Part shown: one piece after another, positions 55,920 to 64,000 of the stretch
Numbering within the stretch: the first letter of the stretch is position 1
How the letters are laid out: every line of letters begins with the position of its first letter
Origin: Orientallactaga sibirica
Lineage: Eukaryota > Chordata > Mammalia > Rodentia > Dipodidae
NCBI GenBank assembly: GCA_036365145.1
Contig: JAEOAD010000004.1
Location: 48,638,001-48,702,000, forward strand
Direction of reading: 5' to 3'
DNA length: 64,000 nt
Notes under the pieces: generated by a model
What the model was told of the DNA's origin: nothing
Database searches by the model: none
Seen by the model: the letters and a program-made list of their open reading frames with translations, nothing else
Translations under genes and position numbers: made by a program

Positions 55920-58900
55920 AATTTGCACAGAGGAAAAAATTTCAAGACAGTATAAAATCCAGGATGTGAGGTGATTATTGCTCACTGCCTTTAGCTAGTT
56001 ACAGTGACATGGAATAGAAAGTGGAGAAAAAAAGATGTGAAGAAAGGACAAGTTTAGCAAGAAAAGGAACATGAACTTCTGCTGACAGGATAGCCAAAGT
56101 GCATGCAAACAAAAGCAGCCATAATTGCTAAAGCGATTAGTGCAATTAAAGGGAAACTGCACTAGGACAATAATTGTAGTATCTTAAGGGCAAGACCCCT
56201 TTCCAACAAAGGCTTCGGATATAAAATGTGAGTGCTAGTCAGAAAGAATGTATTTAACTCCACTTGCAAAGCCTCCTAGCAGCATCCAAAACAAATCATC
56301 GTGAACTATTTACCTTTGCAGCATCACCCACAGGAGTGTCCTCGACTCTTAGAGGAGCAGTTAAAATGGGCCATTAGAAGACTTAGCCAACAAGTGTGTC
56401 CAACTTAGGAACACTTTATATGATCTAAAAGGACTGAAATTCCTTGTATTTGATTGCTGAATAAAGGATTAGGCACTAGCTAAAAACAAACAAACAAACA
56501 AACCCCAGAGTGGGAACTAATGGAAAGAAGGCTCCCCAGGTTCAGTTCTGCTTTTAATGCAACCTTCTTTGTCTCATCTTCAACTCTGAGAGCTGGGGAA
56601 AAGTGCTTGCCAAACAGAAATCTGTTATGTCAAAACTGTGAAAACAATGACCCAATGTATTTCCCTTTTTCTTTTCTTTAAAAGAGTCTAAACTCAGGAA
56701 GCCATCTCTGGAGGGAGTGAGAACATTTATTATATATTACTTAGCTCCTAAACATCACAAGTTGTAAAGTTAGTAAGCGTTGAGCTGAAAGTTTCTAGAT
56801 GAGTCGGCTTTGCCCACTACTGCTCTAACAAACGTGAGCGACAACAGAATGGCAGGTAAGTGGGACTAGAGCCAGAAGGTAAAGAGAATCCCTTCCTAAC
56901 CAGGAGGCTCCATTTATCCATTAATCCAGAGGATTCAGATCTGTCTCCAAGAAAAAGTGGATTCTGAACAAGTTGGGCATTAAGAAGGTGCAGAAGCACC
57001 AAACAAGGGGGAGGAGTGGCAAGGCACCACCCTGAGATGGCAACAGGTTGTTCTCTACCTAGTCTTACATGGCATGACCCTGCACCAGATGCAGACAGCT
57101 GGGGGGAGGGGGTGCTAAAAGCTGACAATGGCCAGCCTGTTTCCTGCTTCAAAACACCAGAAGCCTGCCTCCAAGGGAGACAAAGTCATAGTGGCTAGAG
57201 TCTCTTAACACTTCCCTCCTTGAACTGGAAGGAACAGTTCTGTGGTATGGTTCTTTCATATAAAGAGGTGCCTGTCTCTAGCAAAAGTAAGCGTCACACA
57301 TTGTAAAACTCAACAAATTCAGGCCCATAAAACACACAGGCAGCAAAGATTTTGGCCTGCATTCACCTTAGAAATAACATCTGGTTGACAACCACCACCT
57401 GCATATCTACTTTTGCTCTCTGACCAGACCCTTGGCAAGGTCCCAGGAGCCAGCTGAGTGTGGGTGCTTTTTAAAAACCTGCAATGCAAAGGAGACTACA
57501 TGCATCAGGGTGAAAGTAGGAGAAAACAGTCCAGTATATGGTCTCAGTGACATAGAGTCAGCATGTGGCAGGAAGTAGCAAAGCCAGAACTGGCCCTAGG
57601 CACCTTCAGGACAAGGTCTGTCCTCCAAAGCCGTCACTAGTACTTAATGGGAAGTCCATTGGTGGACTTAATCATCCTATAAAAAGCCACGAATCACACA
57701 CGTGGACAGTAGGGACAAGGGGATAACGCAACTCAGTCACTAAAAAGTCCCTTTCCCTCAACCACCCCAAGTCTCCTCAGGGAGAGGCAGTGAGGCTGAT
57801 TTTACTGTGTAGTCTGGCTGTGACTAACACATGTTTACTGAGGGAAGCAATCACATAGGGTGACAAGGTCCCAGTTCTCCCTGGACTAAGGGTCACTCTA
57901 CCAGGGTATTGTGTGAGGTTCAATAGGCTCTGCAGGACCTGAGGGGCAGAGTCCCATCAAAGCTCTAGGTCTTGCTATGCTGATATTCATGTATGCCATT
58001 GTTTCTCAGTTTGGCCTTCAGTCAGATCAGGGGCTCCCCATACATTATGTGGCAGTGATATTGGGGAGGTGGAAGCACTGAGTCCTGAGGGGCATATTTT
58101 ATGCTATGTCTATGTTTAGAATTGGCTTCACTGGGAGCTATATAAGCAGACCCAGTTTGATCTGGTTTTACTGGTTTTAGTGTTTGTAAACTCCCCTGTA
58201 AACAACATACTCCATTTTATATCAGGGCAGGCTGTCCCCAAGCCCTTTTTTCACCTGGGTACACCTCTGATGTCTAATTCAGGGTAGAATCAACTATTTT
58301 TGAATGAATAAACTTCAACTTCCTTTCAAAGTAGACAGTGTGATTCTACTGAACAATGGCTGATGCAGTTTTGGTTATTTGTAAAGCACTGTGGTTTCAT
58401 CTTTGTCAAACTTCCTCATTTAAAAGACAACCCACCACAACTGTCATACTTGATCACCCACAGATAACTTCTGTCTATGCCATTTTAAAAATTAGCAGAT
58501 TTTAAAAATTATTTACACTGCCAGCCATTTACAAATTATATTTAAATTAAGCAGAACTGGAAAGATGTCTGTAGCTGAGAGCAGGTGCAAGTCTCTTCGG
58601 AACTCACATGGCCAGTGACGTTAGCCATTTCACATCATGCAGTTCAAATTTGGGGAGTACATATTTGTTTCTCTAAAGAAAAAGACATAAATGTATTCTT
58701 TTCAGCCTATTTTAAATGTTTGCATCTTCATAAATATCTTAGCGCCACTCAGCTGATGATTTTTTTTTTAAGGATCCGATGGAAGTAATCTACTAGGCTT
58801 AAAATTATGAACAAAGATAAGAAAGTATCTGTTTCGCTGCTTTCCCATTGCTGGGAAGCTATCAGTAGGTGCACATATTTCTGGTTATCTGAATACTGAA

Positions 58901-59264
58901 TGTTCAGTCCTATCAAAGTGTATTATATTTGCAGGAAGCAGACAACACAAAGTTCTTCACGAAACCGCTAGGGTTGTTGTCTGCCATTTACCACCGGAAC
59001 AATCAGATTCTCCCTAGAAGAAATATAGAAATAGAAAAGAGAATAACTCAACCTAGCACACTGATGACTCTGGCTAATGAAGACTGGGTCTGTCCCACAG
59101 GAACAGGATCTGCTGTGCATGTTCATCACATAAAGTAAAGCCAGCCAAGCCTTGATTTCTGGGCATTAGCGTTCCAACAAACTTTCGTATGTGATTGTGT
59201 GAAGAAGTGTGCGTGCCTGAAAGAAACCAGCAGGGCAAGTTATCACTATTTCAATGAGCCAGAC
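55920..59264. other. Repeat-poor island, left part
   Basis: About 3.3 kb without SINEs, LTRs or recognisable L1. The only repeat is a short (CAAA)n at about 56483-56505. Short frames on both strands (56817-57152 minus, 57016-57198 plus, 58929-59138 plus) show no domain. The sequence is moderately GC-richer between 56.8 and 58.1 kb. It could hold regulatory DNA or an untranslated exon, but nothing visible proves it. Confidence 0.4.
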
Positions 59265-59425
59265 ATTGCCTTCAACACAATACATGCATTTTCTCATTCC
59301 ATCCTCACACTATGAGTTTCAAGTGGGAACAGAGATTGGAGAGGTTAATTTGTTCTTACACCTATAGCTAGGAAGGGATAGGGTCAGAATGAAGCCCAAA
59401 TCTTAAATCCATATAAATGTCAATT
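59265..59425 (-). mobile_element. MIR SINE (diverged)
   Basis: The segments tgcattttctcattccatcc, tcacactatgagtttcaagt and agagattggagaggttaatt follow antisense MIR order. Confidence 0.65.
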
Positions 59426-60164
59426 CTTATGTTTGCCATTACCAGTGGTTGAATCATCAATCTGTTTTCCCTTGAGACTATAAGCAGAAAAGAAAGGATC
59501 GACAGGGTGACACCAGGGGTTGGAGGTTGGCTGAGAAAGGATTTTCGTTAGAAAATGCTACCCAGTGGAAGAGTGTTCTCTCAAGAGCTCCTTCCAGAGG
59601 CATAGGATCTAGGGATCCAGGCTTGATGTGGCACATAGATACCCACCATTTCCTTAAAACTGGACATTTTTTTTGTGACCAAATAAAAGTAGTCTCTGAA
59701 GGAGGAACAGGGGGCAAGAGAAACAATGAAAAGTGGATAGAATCAAAAGATATTATATACATATATAAAAATTGTCAATAAAATATTTTTTAAAACTTGT
59801 TCCTGGTATACAATTCACATCATTACAGGCAGTCCGGCAGATGGGGGGTGTTTCTACTCATACTATTCTTAAAATAGGCATGCTTCCAAAGAGATCAGTG
59901 CTTCAAGGCCTAATACTCTAAATATTTACTCTTCAACAGAGCAAGTAAATCCTCTGTTTTCAGGGTCAAATAGATAAACAGGCCCTACCACTCCACAACA
60001 GCACTCTCTCCCCATGCCTCCACAACTGTTCATTAGCACACTGAATCACGTATCAGAACATTATTTTCCAAGGAGTTGCTAAATACTATTCTAAGGCATC
60101 AGTGATAGTCTACATGATGGGTAATTTTAACAGGCAGTTTGTATTGGGCCCCTTATAATTCCTT
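59426..60164. other. Repeat-poor island, middle part
   Basis: No gene or repeat recognised. Overlapping frames on both strands at 59478-59781 show no domain. Confidence 0.4.
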
Positions 60165-60315
60165 TTCCCATGGAGTCCTCCAGTACTATAAAGCTGGCAT
60201 AGTCCCCATTTTTCAAGTGAAAATATCAAATTCCAGAGTGTGTAGTTCACTGATGTACAACTGACAAAGGGCAGTGTTCAGGTTTAAACCCAAGTTCTGT
60301 AATAGTTCCTGCCAT
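60165..60315 (-). mobile_element. MIR SINE
   Basis: The segments catagtccccatttttcaag, tgaaaatatcaaattccaga and ggtttaaacccaagttctgt follow antisense MIR order. Confidence 0.72.
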
Positions 60316-61177
60316 CCTATCCATGTTCCTCTTAATTCTCGTCTGGGATATACATTTCTAATTAACTATTGAAAACATACAAATTTAAGTGCACTGTCAT
60401 CATCAAGTCTACGGATTCCAAGACATACAACATGCCCACTGATCTACAAAGCCACTATATTATCATAATCCCCACAGTGCTGGTGACAATGTTGCTTCTT
60501 AAATTTTCCTTCACTAAGCTATTGTAGTCACACTGCCACTCTGCTTAAATGACCAAGTCACTTTATTCTGCTTTGAAACTGTGATCTATTATTAAACAAG
60601 ATCTACAGAGCCACTCAGACTAGTTGGCAGCTCTCACTCAGGCACTGGCCAAACTGTGTTCCTGGACAAGATAGTAGGTGGTTTTTCTATGTCTTCTACC
60701 TACTCTAAACTATATCCTGTTTCTCTTCTCAAGGCTTACCTGTATCTTCACTAATGGAGACAGGGGGGGCAGAGGGAGAGGAAAGCATAGAATAAAAGAA
60801 AGAAACCACACTTTCAATCACAGGTTCAGAAGAGCAACAATCGCCAGGTAACCTGAACTCCTCAAAGATACGATGTGACATTTATACAGACAATGGCAAG
60901 TCACAGCAATGTTAGTCCTAGGTCACTGTGTAAAACAGATTACCTAGAAAAGGAATGTCTCCCTTCTGCAATTAAAAAACCCTTGTCTATCTGTACCCCA
61001 CCCCACAGGCCAATTCTGAGGTAATTAAACAAAAGCAGGAATAGGGCACAAGAGCAGGCCAAGCGAGGTTGGCCTTGAAAGCCAAGTGTTAGGAAAAGAA
61101 AATCCTTGACAGAAAAATAAACCTGCTCAAAATATGCTCATAACTGAGTTAAGAGTTTTGAACAATGACTAAACATT
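60316..61177. other. Repeat-poor island, right part
   Basis: No gene or repeat recognised. Confidence 0.4.
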
Positions 61178-61192
61178 AAAATAAAATTCTAG

Positions 61193-61391
61193 GGCTCAAA
61201 AGATGGCTTAGCAGTTAAGGAGCTTGCCTGCAATATCTAAAGACCCATGTTCAGCTCTCCAGATTCCATGTAAGCCAGATGCGCAAAGGTGAAGGCAAGT
61301 GCAAGGTCGCACATGCCCACTAGGTGGTGCAAGCATCTGGAGTTCGATTGCAGTGGCTGAGGCCCTGGAGTGCCAAGTCTATTTCTCTCCC

Positions 61392-61422
<31 letters not shown>

Positions 61423-61469
61423 GTCTTCCCCCTCCCTCTCTCTAAAACAAAAAATTTAAAATATGGTAA
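61193..61469 (+). mobile_element. tRNA-derived SINE (type D, variant body insert)
   Basis: The head ggctcaaaagatggcttagc is followed by a body with a different insert (ggtgaaggcaagtgcaaggt, then cgcacatgcccactaggtgg) and a (CTGT)n tract at 61397-61425. The flanking sequence AAAATAAAATTCT occurs at 61178-61190 and 61470-61482. Confidence 0.92.
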
Positions 61470-61482
61470 AAAATAAAATTCT

Positions 61483-61750
61483 GGGCTGGAGAGATGGCTT
61501 AGCCGTTAAGGTACCTGCCTCCTAAGCCTAAGAACGCTGGTTCCAATCTCCAGGTCGCATGTTTAGCCAGATGCAGTGACGCAAGGGCGCAATGCCGTAC
61601 TTGACCACAAGGGGGCACACACATCTGGATTTCCTTTGCAGCAGCTGAGAGGCTGCTGACGTGCCCATCTCTGTCTTCCTCTCCCTCTCTCCCTCTCCCT
61701 CTCTCTGTCTCTCTCTGTGTCTCTCTCCAAAAAAAATAAATAAATAAAAT
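61483..61750 (+). mobile_element. tRNA-derived SINE (type B) stacked on the previous SINE
   Basis: A complete type B copy (gggctggagagatggcttag; gacgcaagggcgcaatgccg; accacaagggggcacacaca). It lies between the second and third copies of AAAATAAAATTCT (61470-61482 and 61751-61763), so it used the same target sequence as the SINE before it. Confidence 0.95.
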
Positions 61751-61880
61751 AAAATAAAATTCTAAACCTACCACTCTATATAAGACATGCATGCTTATAC
61801 TTCCAATCTTATTGCCTGTATAATACATAGCTTTTCTGCAAAACTTTTACATATTCACATACTTCAGGAATTTGCTTACA

Positions 61881-62087
61881 GGGGCTGGAGAGATGGCTTA
61901 GCAGTTAAGTGCTTGCCTGTGAAGCCTAAGGACCCCGGTTTGAGGCTCAGTTACTCAGTACCCACATAAGCCAGATGCATCACATGCATCTATCTGGAGT
62001 TCGTTTGCAGTGGCTAGAGGCCCTGGTGCACCCATTCTCTCTCTCTCCCTTTCTCTGTCTCTAATAAATTAAAATGGTTGAGAAAGA
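61881..62087 (+). mobile_element. tRNA-derived SINE (type A)
   Basis: A sense copy (ggggctggagagatggctta) with a shortened body (cagatgcatcacatgcatct). The perfect TSD is GAATTTGCTTACA (61868-61880 and 62088-62100). Confidence 0.96.
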
Positions 62088-62100
62088 GAATTTGCTTACA

Positions 62101-62660
62101 AAATCCATGTAACATTAAATTGAAAGAGGAGAAGGAAGGTCAAGTCTGATCTCATCCCACCCCCTTTCTCATAGCTCCCTCAGAAGCATCTGAGGTCCAG
62201 GAAGCTTGATGAGGATAATTTTAATCTATTATTCTGGCTTGCTTTAAATGGACCATGTACTGACTAGGGTGCCTTTACTTTAATCCTGGGATCTTGTGAA
62301 ACCACACACTGTGCTTTCCTGGAAGCCTTGGCCTCCCCCTGTGTGTGTGCCCCTTTGCTATTATTAACTCCCCCATTAACAAATGGATGTGAGGTAAACT
62401 TTGGTTCAATTGTCTTCCATGAAAGCCTAGGACGCTTAAGTGCTCTCTGGATATTAAAGCATCCTCTCTAAACCCTCCCCTTGTAGCCAACCAAGCAGAT
62501 AATTTCAAAAAGAGAGGCAATTCTAAAGCTGAAGCAAATTATGCATCTTCAGCAAACTAGCACTGCTTAAAAGAATGGCAACTAAGAGGAATGGGATGTT
62601 TGTTCCAACTACAAAAATATAGTTATTTTTAGGGAATAACTTTAATTCAGAGAACCATCT
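62101..62660. other. Unassigned DNA
   Basis: No gene or repeat recognised. An 81-codon minus-strand frame at 62275 has no domain. Confidence 0.4.
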
Positions 62661-62664
62661 ATTA

Positions 62665-62735
62665 TTTTTCCTTTTATTGAGGTAAAATACATGTGATGTA
62701 AAACCACTTTAACCACCTTTAAGTGTACAATTCCT
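62665..62735 (-). mobile_element. Ancient L1 fragment
   Basis: The segments cttttattgaggtaaaatac, atgtgatgtaaaaccacttt and aaccacctttaagtgtacaa resemble the antisense of an old L1 3' region. Confidence 0.5.
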
Positions 62736-62756
62736 TTTTTCCTAACTAATATGCCA

Positions 62757-62850
62757 CTGTATGTTACTTTGGTCTAAATGTTTGTACTTCCCCAAAATTC
62801 ATAGATTGAAACTTAGTTAACAATGTGATGTTGTTAGTAGGGAGGATCAC
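62757..62850 (+). mobile_element. MaLR-type LTR 5' fragment
   Basis: The segments tggtctaaatgtttgtactt, ccccaaaattcatagattga and caatgtgatgttgttagtag match the 5' part of MLT1/MST-like LTRs. The remainder is not clear. Confidence 0.65.
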
Positions 62851-63149
62851 AACCATACTACAAGATATGAAGTGGGTCTGATTTGTATTTTCCCAAGCAT
62901 TAGTCTATTAAGTCATTTTAACCAAATTTTAGGAAGATACTATGAGCTCTATCTCTGAGTTTCCCTTCAGGAAAACCCATCCATCCTCCAGGCTCTGTCT
63001 TCCCCCCAACCCTGACCTTCTGCCTTACTGTCCATCACAAATTCAGGATATCTCCTTCATCCTCCTGACTGCATTCCTCCTTCTGTGAAGACTCAGAGGC
63101 ACTTACGTCCTAAAGAGGGAGACTTAATTTTTGAGAAAAGGTGGAAGGC
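62851..63149. other. Unassigned DNA
   Basis: No gene or repeat recognised. Confidence 0.4.
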
Positions 63150-63244
<95 letters not shown>

Positions 63245-63321
63245 AGGAAGGAAGGAAGGAAGGAAGGAAGGAAGGAAGGAAGGAAGGAAGGAAAGAGGGG
63301 AGGGAGGGAGGGAAGGGAGAG

Positions 63322-63371
<50 letters not shown>

Positions 63372-63491
63372 GAGGGAGGGAGGGAGGGAGGGAGGGGGAG
63401 GGAGGGAGGGAGGGAGGGAAGAAGGAAGGAAAGAAGGAAGGAAGGAAGGAAGGAAGGAAGGAAGGAAGGAAGGAAGGAAGGAAGGAAGGAG
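63150..63491 (+). repeat. 342-nt polypurine microsatellite block
   Basis: The plus strand contains only A and G for 342 nt. Successive blocks are (GAAA)n, (GGAA)n, (GGGA)n, (GAAA)n again, (GGGA)n and (GGAA)n. The long Lys-Glu-Arg and Phe-Leu-Ser-Pro frames on both strands are translations of this repeat. Confidence 0.99.
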
Positions 63492-63734
63492 TGAAAACAT
63501 GACCAAAACAAGACTATTGGGAGGAGGGAGAAGAAGGAGGATCATCATTTTCCTACCAAAGATAAACTAATGAATAAATCAAAATAAAACTTCATGTCTT
63601 TCTCTCAATAGAACAATATACATGAATTTAGAGGAAGTAAAATACAAGTGGTTAATAACTAGTTGAAGTAAGTTCATCACGAGTAATATAACACACTCAC
63701 ATTACAGCAGGAAATTTTGTCAACTCTCAAATGA
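63492..63734. other. Unassigned DNA
   Basis: No gene or repeat recognised. Confidence 0.4.
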
Positions 63735-64000
63735 AAATCTGCACTCTGATAAGGATTTGCACGATAGTTAGAGAAACTATTTGGCAATGTACATCTATGA
63801 AGAATACTAAACTATTTATTCATTGAGTCTTAGAAATGTTACTTTTAGGAAACATTTGGAAATCAACAAAAATTGAAAGATTTATATATGTAAAATAAAA
63901 ATTATCTAAAATGCAATTAAAAATGGAAGATTGAGTAAGTGAATGGCGGTATGTGTGGTACAGAATCAGTGAAAATATTTTAAAGTAAGTTTAATTACAT
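63735..64000 (+). mobile_element. Ancient L1 3' region, cut by window end
   Basis: The segments agagaaactatttggcaatg, tcttagaaatgttactttta, aaatggaagattgagtaagt and gaatggcggtatgtgtggta fit the order of old L1 3' ends. It continues past the window. Confidence 0.5.

Noticed and set aside
58929..59138. 69-codon plus-strand frame in the repeat-poor island
   Set aside because: No domain is recognisable and the length is within chance expectation for 64 kb. Conservation would be needed to revive it.
63085..63570. Long Lys/Glu/Arg-rich frames (plus) and Phe/Leu/Ser/Pro-rich frames (minus)
   Set aside because: All are translations of the polypurine microsatellite in several phases at once. Open frames follow from the lack of stop-forming sequence, not from coding.

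Overview
This window reads as nuclear DNA of a rodent. It is AT-rich and dominated by interspersed repeats, with no supportable host protein-coding exon, rRNA, tRNA gene or CRISPR array. The short open frames on both strands lie in repeats, microsatellites or apparently random sequence. The repeats point to a rodent: 7SL-derived B1 SINEs, ID elements, B3/B4-type SINEs, and rodent ERVL-MaLR LTRs. The commonest SINE is tRNA-derived, with a 5' part reading 'gggctggagagatggcttag', a CT-rich tail and (AAAT)n. It looks like the SINE of dipodoid rodents (jerboas, e.g. Jaculus). That assignment rests on recall of the family and was not searched.

Layout. 1-3.3 kb: a SINE tail, a (TG)n tract and a MIR. 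3.35-5.05 kb: an antisense MaLR provirus (two LTRs, a primer-binding site, a B1 inserted inside) next to an antisense LTR of an unrecognised family, which has a second copy at 47.6-48.2 kb. 5.5-10.1 kb: AT-rich DNA I could not classify. 10.1-22.2 kb: scattered SINEs, a rodent L1 3' UTR (13.9-15.0 kb), and old L1 pieces. 22.25-25.8 kb: an ancient L1 split by a younger rodent L1 tail with a perfect 11-bp target-site duplication (TSD), followed by another decayed L1 ORF2 and an L2. 26-31.8 kb: mostly unassigned, with a small hAT element and a few SINEs. 32.0-36.4 kb: a large L1 that keeps its 5' UTR, the reverse-transcriptase half of ORF2 and its 3' UTR, but lacks ORF1 and the endonuclease.

37-55.9 kb: the densest SINE region, with many insertions bounded by recognisable TSDs. 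It also holds three MaLR LTRs with perfect 5-bp TSDs (42753-43089, 43465-43848, 54782-55629), the last split by two SINEs. 55.9-61.2 kb: an island without SINEs, containing only two old MIRs and small simple repeats. 61.2-64 kb: two SINEs stacked at one target site, a third SINE, L1/MaLR scraps and a 342-nt pure purine tract.

The window therefore looks intergenic or intronic. Its readable content is a layered history of retrotransposition: MIR, L2, MER5A and hAT oldest; then mammalian L1 and MaLR; then rodent L1 and MaLR; then B1 and the tRNA-derived SINEs. I found no new biological system. The most useful leads are the SINE subfamily structure, the stacked and nested insertions, the unclassified LTR family, the internally deleted L1, and the repeat-poor island.
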